A stretch of 17,666 bases of DNA from Anaerolineae bacterium (GCA_015493675.1 WGCR01000321.1:1-17666), one strand, 5' to 3'; positions 1-7,945 are shown, numbered from the stretch's first letter. Notes: generated by a model from the sequence alone, not told the origin. Program-made: numbers and translations.

Positions 1-23
1 CCGGAGATGTGTATAAGAGACAG
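1..23 (+). other. Nextera/Tn5 mosaic-end adaptor at the contig edge
   Basis: Bases 5-23 read AGATGTGTATAAGAGACAG, which is exactly the 19-bp Tn5 mosaic end used in Nextera tagmentation libraries. The CGG just before it agrees with the end of the Nextera read-2 adaptor. This is untrimmed library sequence, not genome. It creates a false GTG start at base 9 and a false N-terminal pentapeptide (M/V-Y-K-R-Q) on the first gene. Genuine genomic sequence begins at about base 24. Confidence 0.96.
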
Positions 24-1262
24 GTGCAAGGGGCCGTCACCCTGACCGCCCATCCACACCAGACGAATTTCTTGCTCCTCACCGCGCCGTGGGAAGGCGT
101 TTACGTCTCTGTTGATGGCGGCAAGAGCTGGGAGCGCCGGGATGAAGGCATTCCTGCACCCGCCCGCTGGCGTGGCAGCGTCCCCGAAAGCCCTGCCGCT
201 CCCAACATCCTGGATTTGTTCATGGATCCCGAAAGCGGTCTGTGGTGGGCCAGCCGCGATGGCGGCGGCGTCTATCGCAGCCTGAATAATGGCTCAAAGT
301 GGGAGGATGTCACCGCCGATATTGGCGATACGCTCATCCTCTCTTTCGCCCGCGGCGCCCAGGGCGTCATAGCCGGAACCTCCAATTTGGGCGTTCTGTG
401 GCGGCGTCAGGGACCGAAGCCATCCGATCCGCCGGCAGATGTGGATGTGCGTATCGAGATTTTCTGGCCTCACGATTTTGCACCGGTGGAGACCGCTCAA
501 CAGGCTAATCTGGGCCTGCGCGTCTATGCTGATCACAGTCTGGAGCCGCCTCCCTGCGCCTGGACGCCCAACGTGATTGTCTCGGCAGCGCAGGATGCCG
601 AGCCCTTGCGACGCCTGGACCTGGCGGATCATCGCAATGTGGACGGGCATCCCTTCCCTTTCTGGACGATGAATGATCTGGATGTCACCTGGGCCAACGA
701 ACCGGGGCGCCAGCTCATCTACATGGCGCGCGTGGCGCCAGGGCTGGCTCAGAGCCATGCTTCGGTGTGGGTTCACGCCGCTGACGCCCGCACCTTTCTG
801 CCATCGCCGCCGCTCCCGAAGGGCGTAGCCCCGACCGGCATTACCGAGATGGACGGGCGTATTTTACTGGTTTGGCCCCATGATGGCGCGGGTCGCTACG
901 CTCCGCCCGAAGCCGCCAATCTGGTGAATATCAGCGCCACGCTCTTCCAAAGGGACACCTTGTTGGCGTTGTCCTCCGCTGATTTGCCCGATCGCGTCTG
1001 GCTGGTTGGCGCTCTGGACAATCAGGTCGGACGAAGGCTGGCAGTGGGCAAGCCGCGGGTCGTGACAGAGGATGGCGTGCGTTACACGCTTTATGACTTC
1101 AATGATATCGATGTCTCTCTGGCTCGTGATTCCGGGCATCACTGGAGCTTTTGGCTGGAAGCCCCGGGCGTGAATTTATCCAGCAACGTGTGGGTGCATG
1201 GCAGCGACGCCCGCACTGTTGCTCCGCTCGTGGTCGAACCCATCGTCGGCTGCCAGCCATAA
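24..1262 (+). CDS. BNR-repeat secreted protein with two C-terminal 'WPHD' domains, 5' truncated
   Basis: This is the C-terminal part of a larger protein; the true start lies off the contig because the reading frame runs straight into the adaptor. The first ~100 residues carry BNR/sialidase-type beta-propeller motifs (VSVDGGKSWERR near base 110; YRSLNNGSKWEDV near base 280), as in photosystem-II-stability-factor-like and VPS10-like propellers. Two copies of a ~120-residue unit follow, at about 447-790 and 841-1228. Each starts near WPHD, has a central NDLDV or NDIDV, and ends in WVH(A/G)(S/A)DART. I do not know a function for that unit; its placement fits an extracellular beta-sandwich. No transmembrane segment is visible in what remains. 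An exported or surface protein is inferred from the propeller type. The next gene starts about 35 nt downstream on the same strand. Confidence 0.8.
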   Translation: MQGAVTLTAHPHQTNFLLLTAPWEGVYVSVDGGKSWERRDEGIPAPARWRGSVPESPAAPNILDLFMDPESGLWWASRDGGGVYRSLNNGSKWEDVTADIGDTLILSFARGAQGVIAGTSNLGVLWRRQGPKPSDPPADVDVRIEIFWPHDFAPVETAQQANLGLRVYADHSLEPPPCAWTPNVIVSAAQDAEPLRRLDLADHRNVDGHPFPFWTMNDLDVTWANEPGRQLIYMARVAPGLAQSHASVWVHAADARTFLPSPPLPKGVAPTGITEMDGRILLVWPHDGAGRYAPPEAANLVNISATLFQRDTLLALSSADLPDRVWLVGALDNQVGRRLAVGKPRVVTEDGVRYTLYDFNDIDVSLARDSGHHWSFWLEAPGVNLSSNVWVHGSDARTVAPLVVEPIVGCQP

Positions 1263-1296
1263 AAGCGCATTATTTTTCTGAATCCCGTTCATAATT

Positions 1297-2016
1297 TTGT
1301 CATTCTCAACATTTCTCCTTACTTTTTTGCAGATAGTGGTTGTCATCCTGCTCGTGGTATGGTGGCTACGCTGGACGCCGCGCGGGGTGGAGTGGGTGAC
1401 CCTTCTCCTTTTTGGCGCTGTGGGCCTGAGCTATCTTTCCAGCATTCTGTTTCGCACACCGCCTTATCAGGCGGGCTGTGACGGCCTTTGTCCGGGATGG
1501 TGGGGGTTCCCACTCCTCACCCATCGCGTCGAGACAGGCGGCATCGTTTTCTTTGATCCGATGTCATTTGTGCGCAATGCTTTTTTCTATTATGCTGTAT
1601 TACTTGCTTTTGGTGGTTTGATAGCCTGGTTGGGCCGTCGATTTCGCTGGTCTGCCCGTTCCTGGAAGAAACGTTTCTTTTTTATCCTCCTGGTCATTAT
1701 ATTGCCTCTGGCGACATTGCCCCTGTGGGTGTCACCACCTCAACCGCAACCTTTCGGCCCGGAACAGCGTCTTGTCATCAATGCCGCTCGAGACTGGCGT
1801 TGGCAGCTTGGTCTGCGCAGTTTTATGGATCGTCGTCTGGCGCTGGAGGATGTGCGTCCCGCTCCCAATGGCGAGCATCAGCGAGTTTGTTTTCGTATCT
1901 ACACATGGTTTTATCTCCCTTACGGCCATGCTTACATAGATATGGAGCCCGAGGGCGTGCGCGCCGTCACCGGTGATGAAATTCCTCTCTCCGAATCCTG
2001 TTGGACACAGCCCTGA
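1297..2016 (+). CDS. four-pass membrane protein of unknown function
   Basis: A 239-residue hydrophobic protein if started at TTG 1297; a GTG at 1336 is an alternative, and neither has a clear ribosome binding site. Predicted membrane segments lie at about residues 5-24, 32-52, 93-112 and 126-145. The loop between segments 2 and 3 holds two cysteines (C61, C65) in GCDGLCPGWWGFP. A basic stretch (RRFRWSARSWKKR) precedes the fourth segment, and a ~90-residue soluble C-terminal domain follows. I do not recognise the family. It ends one base before the metalloprotease ATG, so the two are probably co-transcribed, which suggests but does not show a joint role at the cell envelope. Confidence 0.7.
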   Translation: MSFSTFLLTFLQIVVVILLVVWWLRWTPRGVEWVTLLLFGAVGLSYLSSILFRTPPYQAGCDGLCPGWWGFPLLTHRVETGGIVFFDPMSFVRNAFFYYAVLLAFGGLIAWLGRRFRWSARSWKKRFFFILLVIILPLATLPLWVSPPQPQPFGPEQRLVINAARDWRWQLGLRSFMDRRLALEDVRPAPNGEHQRVCFRIYTWFYLPYGHAYIDMEPEGVRAVTGDEIPLSESCWTQP

Positions 2017-2017
2017 T

Positions 2018-4069
2018 ATGTCAAAAAATACAATGCTTTTGCTGGTTTTACTGGTTCTGCTTCTCTCCTGTTGCGCTGTTTCCACCACTTGCGGCGCGGG
2101 CGTCTATGTGATGCGAGCCATTGATAGCGGTTCGGCGCCCGTTTCGCCCGGCGATGAGGCGTTCGCCACGCCCTCCGAATCTCTTCCGACTATCACCCCC
2201 GCAGGTCCAACCGCCGAGCCCTTTCCATCGCCTACGCCAGTTCCGGGCGCAACGCCCGCAGCCGGAACCATGACGACTGAGGAGCTGCTGCGCTCAGTGG
2301 AAGTCCCGCCCAACGATCCTATCGATCTGGCGACCCGTTTGCGCCCCGAACTGGGCGAAGTCAAGCGCGTGGTGAATGACGCCCCTCCCACTTACGAAGA
2401 GGGGGACATCATCTCCTTTTGGGTAAGCAACAGTGACACCGACAAGAATTGGCAGATTGACGCCGAGCTGGTTGTAAAAGGCGAGCATGTCTACATGTGG
2501 CGGGAAGTGGGTTCCAGGGTGAAGACAAAAGACCTGCGCAAGGCCGCCCGTTTCTTCGACGATCAGATTTATCCCACCGATCGTGAATTTTTTGGCAGCG
2601 AGTGGACGCCAGGCATCGATAATGATCCGCGACTGCATGTGCTGCATGCCCGCGGTCTCGGCAACACTATCGCCGGTTATTATTCCTCGGCCGATGAAAT
2701 TCCTGCGGTAATCCATCCCTTTTCCAATGAAAAAGAGATGTTTTACCTCAATGTGGATAACAACAAGCCCGGAACCACTTTCTATAACGGCACCTTGGCT
2801 CATGAATTTCAACACATGATCCATTGGCATCAGGATTTGAACGAATCCACCTGGTTGAATGAAGGCGCTTCGGAACTGGCTATGCAGTTGAATGGCCTGA
2901 AGCGTTCCAGCTCGCTGCGTCCTGACAGCGTTTTCGCCCAGGACCCGGACATCCAGCTCAACGCCTGGCCCGACAGCGATGAAAGTTACGCTCATTATGG
3001 CAACGCCTATCTCTTCATTTCATATTTCCTCAGTCGTTTTGGCGAGGAAGCCACCAAAGCCCTGATCGCAAATCCCGCCAACGGCATGGAATCTGTCGAC
3101 AATGTGTTGCAGCAGATGGATGCAGGCATGACCGCCGATGATTTCTTCGCTGACTGGGTCATTGCCAACTGGCTGGATGACACCTCGTTGGGGGATGGGC
3201 GCTGGGGCTATCCCGATTATCAGTTGGATAAAATGCATCCGACCGATGAATTTCGTAAATTGCCTGTCAGCAGCTCCGGCAGCGTGCATCAATACGCGGC
3301 TGATTATTACACTTTCCCGTCGGCAGACTCTCTGACGATCACGTTTGATGGCGATCCCGCCACGCGCCTGGCGGCCACGGATGCACACAGTGGACAATGG
3401 GCCTGGTGGGGCAACCGCGTGGATGAGTCGGATACGCGGTTGACGTTCCCGGTTGATCTGACCAATGTCGCCGCCGCCACCCTCCATTTCTTCACCTGGT
3501 ACGATATCGAAGACCTGTGGGACTATGCGTATATCGAGGCCAGTCAGGATGGCGGTCGGACCTGGATGATGCTGGAGACTCAGCGCACGACCACCGAGAA
3601 TCCTAACGGCAATGCTTTTGGGCCCGGATACACCGGCAAGAGCAACGACAGCGCCGCAGACTGGGTGGAGGAGCAGGTCGATCTCTCGGAATACGCGGGA
3701 GAAAGCATCCTCATGCGGTTCGAGTATGTCACCGACGCAGCCGTGACGCAGCCGGGCATATTCATCGACAGCGTCTCTATTCCCGAGATCGATTATTATC
3801 AGGATTTCGAGAACGGGCCGGGCGAGTGGCAATCGGAGGGCTGGCTGCTGACCAACAACGATCTGCAACAACGCTGGCTGGTGCAGGTCATCGAACCTAC
3901 GCCCGATGGCGATGTCAAAGTGCATCGCATGCCCGTGGATGAGCATGGCCATGGCGAACTGCATCTGACAGATGTCCGGACTCGTGATGATTTGACCCTG
4001 GTCATCTCGGCGCTGGCCCCGGTTACGGTGGAGACCGCTTCCTATCAATTCACGATTGACCCCCACTAA
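2018..4069 (+). CDS. exported zinc metallopeptidase, M6/immune-inhibitor-A-like
   Basis: The start is set at ATG 2018, giving 683 residues; a longer reading frame from 1973 would overlap the previous gene and add residues before the signal sequence. Residues ~6-24 form a hydrophobic signal or lipoprotein-like segment (LLLVLLVLLLSCCAV), followed by a Thr/Pro/Ser/Ala-rich linker to about residue 80. The catalytic signature is HEFQH at 262-266 with the downstream WLNEG Glu (E282), fitting an HExxH gluzincin-like zinc site with H262 and H266 as ligands, E263 as base and E282 as likely third ligand. Residues ~430-585 (WWGNRVDESDTRL, TWYDIEDLWDYAYIE, FIDSVSI) match the beta-sandwich of Bacillus immune inhibitor A (peptidase M6). 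Assignment to M6 rather than M30 (hyicolysin) is inference: the C-terminal part favours M6, while the spacing around WLNEG resembles M30. Likely role is extracellular protein degradation. The STAND ATPase starts six bases downstream. Confidence 0.85.
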   Translation: MSKNTMLLLVLLVLLLSCCAVSTTCGAGVYVMRAIDSGSAPVSPGDEAFATPSESLPTITPAGPTAEPFPSPTPVPGATPAAGTMTTEELLRSVEVPPNDPIDLATRLRPELGEVKRVVNDAPPTYEEGDIISFWVSNSDTDKNWQIDAELVVKGEHVYMWREVGSRVKTKDLRKAARFFDDQIYPTDREFFGSEWTPGIDNDPRLHVLHARGLGNTIAGYYSSADEIPAVIHPFSNEKEMFYLNVDNNKPGTTFYNGTLAHEFQHMIHWHQDLNESTWLNEGASELAMQLNGLKRSSSLRPDSVFAQDPDIQLNAWPDSDESYAHYGNAYLFISYFLSRFGEEATKALIANPANGMESVDNVLQQMDAGMTADDFFADWVIANWLDDTSLGDGRWGYPDYQLDKMHPTDEFRKLPVSSSGSVHQYAADYYTFPSADSLTITFDGDPATRLAATDAHSGQWAWWGNRVDESDTRLTFPVDLTNVAAATLHFFTWYDIEDLWDYAYIEASQDGGRTWMMLETQRTTTENPNGNAFGPGYTGKSNDSAADWVEEQVDLSEYAGESILMRFEYVTDAAVTQPGIFIDSVSIPEIDYYQDFENGPGEWQSEGWLLTNNDLQQRWLVQVIEPTPDGDVKVHRMPVDEHGHGELHLTDVRTRDDLTLVISALAPVTVETASYQFTIDPH

Positions 4070-4075
4070 TTTCTC

Positions 4076-5368
4076 ATGTCCTCAGCCAGCTATCGTAATC
4101 CCTACACCATCGGCGGATGGGTGAATGGCCGCCGTTATTACGGCCATACCGATCTGCGCCAATACATCCTGCTGGGCTCGGATAATTATATCTGGGTAAT
4201 CGGATCGCGGCGCGTAGGCAAGACATCGTTGTTGCGTCAGCTTGATCAGCAGGGGCGCAAGGATTATTTGCCGGTCTATTTGGATATGCAGGGCTGCATT
4301 TCGGCGGATGATTTGCGGGATGAATTGGTCTTTGCCCTGGAAGATCGGGAAGATCGGCTGGCGCGTCTGGGGGTGGACCTGGAGGCGATTGCCGGGGAGG
4401 ACGCCGCCAACGTCCTGCGCAAGGTGTGTCGTCAGGCCGAGAAGCATGAGACGCGCATTCTGCTACTCATCGATGAGCCAGAATCGCTTATCGCCATTGC
4501 CCAGGATGAACCGGCGGCGGTGCAACGGCTGCGCGCGGCTTTCCAACGGCCCGCAAATCTGAGAGTGGTAATGGCTTCCACCAAAACATTGGCGCGGCTG
4601 CACGATGTCACCCGAGATTGGCCCACATCACCCTTCCTCTATGATTTCGCCCCGCTCTACATCGATGGTCTGGAGCCGAAAGATGCCGAGCAACTGGTTC
4701 GACAGCAGCAACGCAATCCCGTGCAGGTGAGCCGCGACGCCATTCGCCGCATCCATCGTTACACGGGCGATCACCCCTATCTGCTGCAATGGCTCTGCTA
4801 CCATCTCTATCGGCCCGATCATAGTCTGCGCCTGCCCCGAAAGCAGGATATCGTGGTGGATTCCATGCTGGCTTCGTTGTTCAGGTTGCAATTTCAGCAC
4901 CTTTCTCCCACCGAGCGCAAAATTTTGATGCACCTCACCGAGCAAATCGATGATGCTGCGGGCATCAGCCGGGCGCTGAATGTCGACCTCCCAGATGTCC
5001 AGATGTATCTTTACGTGATGACCGGTTTGGGGTATACTCGCGCAGTTGAGGAGGATCGGCTTACCATCGGCAACGCCTTCTTCCATCGCTGGCTGGCCGA
5101 GAATCTTGACAAACTGACCGTTGAGGGCTCCGAAATCACCGATGCTTCGGTGCAGGAAATGGCGCAAGCGGGACTGCAGGAGGAGGTCATTTACTGGCAG
5201 GAGCAGCTTCGCATCTATCGCGAGCGCCTGGGACGACTGGAAGTGGCCGCAGCCCGGCATGGCGGCCAGCCTCCCATTCGATTGCAGGAGACGATTGACG
5301 ACCATCAGCGTCGCATCAAGGAACTGGAACGAAAAATCGATGCTTATCACCTGACGCACGAAAGATGA
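4076..5368 (+). CDS. STAND-type P-loop ATPase with winged helix and C-terminal helical hairpin
   Basis: A 430-residue cytosolic protein. The N-terminus (residues 8-30, with a YYGHTDL motif) resembles the 'NP..GG....FyGR' lead-in of AAA/STAND ATPases. Walker A is GSRRVGKTS at 43-51 (K49, T50); Walker B is LLLIDEPE at 129-136 (D133, E134); MAST at 166-169 is a possible sensor region. GDHPYLLQ at 231-238 is the Gly-x-Pro feature of STAND helical domains. A winged-helix-like segment spans ~275-345. Residues ~362-425 form a charged helical hairpin around a GGQPP turn. No enzymatic effector domain is visible, so this may act as a switch or scaffold that recruits a partner. The STAND class is known for signalling and antiphage or conflict roles; the function of this one is unknown. 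It sits six bases after the metalloprotease stop. Confidence 0.82.
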   Translation: MSSASYRNPYTIGGWVNGRRYYGHTDLRQYILLGSDNYIWVIGSRRVGKTSLLRQLDQQGRKDYLPVYLDMQGCISADDLRDELVFALEDREDRLARLGVDLEAIAGEDAANVLRKVCRQAEKHETRILLLIDEPESLIAIAQDEPAAVQRLRAAFQRPANLRVVMASTKTLARLHDVTRDWPTSPFLYDFAPLYIDGLEPKDAEQLVRQQQRNPVQVSRDAIRRIHRYTGDHPYLLQWLCYHLYRPDHSLRLPRKQDIVVDSMLASLFRLQFQHLSPTERKILMHLTEQIDDAAGISRALNVDLPDVQMYLYVMTGLGYTRAVEEDRLTIGNAFFHRWLAENLDKLTVEGSEITDASVQEMAQAGLQEEVIYWQEQLRIYRERLGRLEVAAARHGGQPPIRLQETIDDHQRRIKELERKIDAYHLTHER

Positions 5369-5428
5369 TTGTTCATCCTTCGCTGCGTTTTGTACACACT
5401 CATTCAAATTCCAAAAGGTTCAAATCAC

Positions 5429-6541
5429 ATGAACATCCCTCTTGTTGATCTCAAAACCCAATATCAGAACATCAAACCGGAAGTCGATGGCGCGATTCAA
5501 CGCGTTATCGACAACACCTCCTTCATCATGGGCAAGGAAGTCGCTCAGTTCGAAAAAGCTTTTGCTGAATTTTGCGAAGCAAAATATGCTGTGGGCGTTT
5601 CCAGCGGCACCGGCGCCCTGTTTCTGGCGTTGTTGGCCCATGGCATTGGTCCGGGCGATGAAGTCATCACCACGCCCTTTACTTTTTTCGCCACCGGCGA
5701 GTCCATCTCCCAGGTGGGCACCCGCCCCGTGTTCGTGGATATCGATCCTGTCACCTATAACATCGATCCTGATTTGATCGAAGCGGCGATTACGCCTTAT
5801 ACCAAAGCTATCATGCCTGTGCATCTCTATGGACAGCCAGCGGATATGGATCGCATCAACGCCATCGCCCGCGAGCATGGTCTCATTGTCATCGAAGATG
5901 CCGCCCAGGCCCACGGCAGCCGCTACAATGGCCAGCGTGCGGGTGTGTTGGGCGATTCCGCCTGCTTTTCCTTCTATCCCAGCAAAAATCTGGGATGCTA
6001 CGGCGATGGCGGCGCTGTGGTGACGAATGATCCCGAGGTGGCGGAACGGGTGGCCAAACTGCGCAATCATGGCCGCATGACCAAGTATGAACATGATGAA
6101 TTGGGCTACGGCCATCGACTGGATGGACTGCAAGCTGCGATTTTGGGCGTCAAACTGCCTCATCTGGACGACTGGAATGCTGGACGTCGGGATCGGGCCG
6201 CCCGCTACGCTGACTTGCTGGCCGATTTGCCGGTGAGGCCGCCCGAACATCTGCCCGGCGTCGAGCCAGTATACCATTGCTACACTATCCGCCTGGAGGA
6301 AGGCTATGATCGGGATGCTGTGGTGCAGCATCTGAAGGACGCGGGCATCGGCGTGGGCGTGCATTATCCCATCCCTCTGCATTTGCAGCCCGCCTATCGT
6401 TTCCTCGAACTGGAAGCGGGTAGTTTTCCTGTTTCCGAAAGCGCCTCGAATCATGTGCTTTCCCTGCCCATCTACGCCGAGCTCACCGACGAACAGCAGG
6501 ATTACGTCATCGAGATTCTGAAAGAAGCTCTAAATCGCTGA
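5429..6541 (+). CDS. DegT/DnrJ/EryC1/StrS-family PLP sugar aminotransferase
   Basis: The start is ATG 5429 (MNIPLVDLKTQY, the usual N-terminus of the family), preceded by AAAGG 11 nt upstream; a TTG at 5369 would add 20 atypical residues. The protein is 370 residues, normal for the family. Visible motifs are SSGTGAL (PLP phosphate region), TPFTFFAT, PVHLYGQPADM, IEDAAQAHGS (D157 pairs with the PLP pyridine nitrogen, Q160 nearby), and SFYPSKNLG with the PLP Schiff-base lysine K186. The HGR...YEHDELGYGHRLDGLQAA block is typical of enzymes that aminate keto-sugar nucleotides at C3 or C4, for surface polysaccharide, O-antigen or glycan synthesis. The exact nucleotide sugar cannot be read from sequence, and no other sugar genes are in the window. 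A hairpin follows the stop. Confidence 0.93.
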   Translation: MNIPLVDLKTQYQNIKPEVDGAIQRVIDNTSFIMGKEVAQFEKAFAEFCEAKYAVGVSSGTGALFLALLAHGIGPGDEVITTPFTFFATGESISQVGTRPVFVDIDPVTYNIDPDLIEAAITPYTKAIMPVHLYGQPADMDRINAIAREHGLIVIEDAAQAHGSRYNGQRAGVLGDSACFSFYPSKNLGCYGDGGAVVTNDPEVAERVAKLRNHGRMTKYEHDELGYGHRLDGLQAAILGVKLPHLDDWNAGRRDRAARYADLLADLPVRPPEHLPGVEPVYHCYTIRLEEGYDRDAVVQHLKDAGIGVGVHYPIPLHLQPAYRFLELEAGSFPVSESASNHVLSLPIYAELTDEQQDYVIEILKEALNR

Positions 6542-6560
6542 GTCTTTTATCTTTCCGATC

Positions 6561-6584
6561 GGGGCGGAGAGGCGTCTCCGTCCC
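6561..6584 (+). terminator. possible intrinsic terminator after the aminotransferase gene
   Basis: A 10-bp stem (GGGGCGGAGA with TCTCCGTCCC, one G-T wobble) closes a GGCG loop and is followed by the modestly T-rich CGCTTTCTATT. It lies 20 bases after the aminotransferase stop. The T tract is weak, so termination may be partial. Confidence 0.5.
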
Positions 6585-6624
6585 GCTTTCTATTGGTTCA
6601 TATCACTTGCCGGAGTCAATCACT

Positions 6625-7233
6625 GTGAACAAAACCCGACGGGACACCCTGATATTTCTGACGCTGAGCATCCTCCTCATCGTCCTCAGTTATCTTTTCT
6701 TTCGCTATCTTTATGATTTCTCCGATGGCCTGCCCTTTTCGCAGGAGATCATCCTCGCTTTTGTGGGCGCCATTATCACTATCCTCATCACTGCGGTTTT
6801 GCTGAACAAGCAGACCGAGGTGGAGCTGCGCAAAGAGGAGAGCATCAAATATCTCGATCTCAAAAGCGATATCTATATGGACTTGCTGGATCACCTGAAG
6901 GCGATTATTCAGGCGGGCGAGGCCAGCGACGCCGACATCATCAGCCTGAAGTTTCTCAATCACAAACTGGCGCTGGTGGCTGATCCAGAAGTTTTGATGC
7001 AGTTCGAGCAATTCATCCGCACCTTCACCCGACTGGTGGATTCGCCCGGGGAAAACGAGGAATCGGAGATCAGTGAGGAGGATGAAGACGCCCTGATGCG
7101 CGAACTGGCGAAACTCACGATTGCTATCCGCCATGATCTCATCGGAGATCTGGACGCCCGAGAGGGTATTCCCTTGCAGCGCATCGCCCAGCAGATTCGC
7201 ACCAACAGCGATATCCTGGAAGATTATGATTGA
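6625..7233 (+). CDS. two-pass membrane protein with acidic cytosolic domain, unknown function
   Basis: GTG 6625 is preferred because GGAG sits nine bases upstream; TTG 6607 is the longer alternative and would include that site. The product is 202 residues. Two membrane segments lie at about residues 8-27 and 42-60 and are joined by a short loop (RYLYDFSDGLPF). A charged, largely helical soluble region follows, with a very acidic run (ENEESEISEEDEDA) near residue 145. This hairpin-plus-cytosolic-helix layout is common in small uncharacterised inner-membrane proteins. I do not recognise a family and assign no function. It stands between a putative terminator and a long non-coding stretch, so it is probably its own transcription unit. 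Confidence 0.72.
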   Translation: MNKTRRDTLIFLTLSILLIVLSYLFFRYLYDFSDGLPFSQEIILAFVGAIITILITAVLLNKQTEVELRKEESIKYLDLKSDIYMDLLDHLKAIIQAGEASDADIISLKFLNHKLALVADPEVLMQFEQFIRTFTRLVDSPGENEESEISEEDEDALMRELAKLTIAIRHDLIGDLDAREGIPLQRIAQQIRTNSDILEDYD

Positions 7234-7395
7234 ACATCATCGTCTATCCTGCCGGGTTATTGCCGATGCCTGAGGTTTTCGGCCTGTGTTCGCATTTCGT
7301 CCACCCAGCCCACTCAAGTCAGACATTGGCTGGTGCAAGCGGCTCTTCTGGCAATCACCTTTCCGGATATCAAAAATATGACTCTTGCATGACTT
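7234..7395. other. non-coding stretch upstream of the LuxR remnant
   Basis: No convincing coding frame, RNA gene or promoter was seen in these 162 bases. I looked specifically for a decayed receiver domain continuous with the downstream helix-turn-helix fragment and found none in any frame. Confidence 0.5.
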
Positions 7396-7596
7396 TTGGC
7401 ACTGGCGCTCATGACCTCCTGTTTGTCGGCGGTGTTGAAACTGCTGTCGGAGGGATTGAGCAATCGTGAGATCGCACAAAGACTGTTTTTGGCGGAGGGG
7501 ACGGTCAAGAATTATGTGAGCAATATTCTGGGCAAGCTGGGCGTGTGCGATCGCACCCAGGCGGCGCTCCGGGCCCGCGAGTTGGGCCTTCTCTGA
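7396..7596 (+). pseudogene. LuxR/NarL-type helix-turn-helix remnant
   Basis: Only the C-terminal GerE/LuxR DNA-binding domain remains: LLSEGLSNREIAQRLFLAEG, then TVKNYVSNILGKLGVCDRTQ and ALRARELGLL at the stop. This fits NarL-family response regulators almost to their last residue. The ~130-residue receiver domain that should precede it is absent, and the usual LTxREREVL lead-in is degraded to LMTSCLSAVL. The apparent start (TTG 7396 or ATG 7411) has no good ribosome binding site. The simplest reading is a truncated, decaying response-regulator gene. A functional stand-alone HTH protein of ~60 residues is possible but less likely. Confidence 0.7.
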
Positions 7597-7854
7597 CGCG
7601 TGTTGCAGGGTTTCCCTTCGTCTTCTCTCTCCTGTCGTCCTTTCGACAGCCCGCAAGTCGCGGCCTTCACTGGTGGATGATCCGCTACGCGGATAAGGCG
7701 GTGTAACAGCAGTGATCGGGATCTCTGTCGTCGGTCATATCCCTGAAAGGCTGATTGACACTCTGTCAGCTTTTTGTTGCCCAAACGACCGTCATCCGGC
7801 TCTCTGTAATAGATGGCAATACCGGCGATCGAGATTAAAATGGCGTTCTTCTTT
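7597..7854. other. non-coding region with several hairpins, upstream of acnA
   Basis: No coding frame is supported here. Visible structures are a CTGTCG/CGACAG hairpin (7632-7649), a nested hairpin (7667-7715: outer TCACTG/CAGTGA, inner ATCCGC/GCGGAT with TAC loop) and the terminator-like hairpin listed separately. The last ~65 bases before the acnA promoter are AT-richer and hold nothing else recognisable. Confidence 0.5.
7746..7775 (+). terminator. probable intrinsic terminator upstream of acnA
   Basis: AAAGGCTGAT (7746-7755) pairs with GTCAGCTTTT (7765-7774), with two G-T wobbles, around a nine-base loop and leads into a five-T run. It would insulate acnA from transcription entering from the left and may once have ended the degraded LuxR-type gene. 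Confidence 0.45.
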
Positions 7855-7883
7855 CTGATTGGAGCGGGTTGTCGTGCTATAAT
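7855..7883 (+). promoter_or_regulatory. predicted sigma70 promoter for acnA (extended -10)
   Basis: A perfect -10 hexamer TATAAT lies at 7878-7883 with the extended-10 dinucleotide TG at 7875-7876. The sequence 17 bases upstream (CTGATT, 7855-7860) is a poor -35, which is acceptable with an extended -10. The predicted leader before the acnA ATG is about 55 nt, with no obvious riboswitch or operator. Confidence 0.6.
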
Positions 7884-7945
7884 GCTGTTCAAACGACTTT
7901 TTTCGACGCCACATTGCTATGGCCTCGCCCCATGGAGAAAACCCT

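Noticed and set aside
3020..4066. Long minus-strand open frame (348 codons) opposite the metalloprotease gene
   Set aside because: The plus-strand frame has signal, catalytic and C-terminal domain motifs; the minus frame has no recognisable domain and is a shadow of GC-rich codon bias.
5174..5179. CTGCAG site inside the STAND ATPase gene as evidence for RM specificity
   Set aside because: A single six-base site is expected by chance, and I did not count sites exhaustively; it says nothing about specificity.
5420..6454. Long minus-strand open frame (344 codons) opposite the aminotransferase gene
   Set aside because: His/Ile/Met-rich antisense translation without domains; the plus strand is an intact PLP enzyme.
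7230..7469. 79-codon plus-strand frame overlapping the LuxR remnant
   Set aside because: Low-complexity translation with no motif; the HTH lies in another frame.
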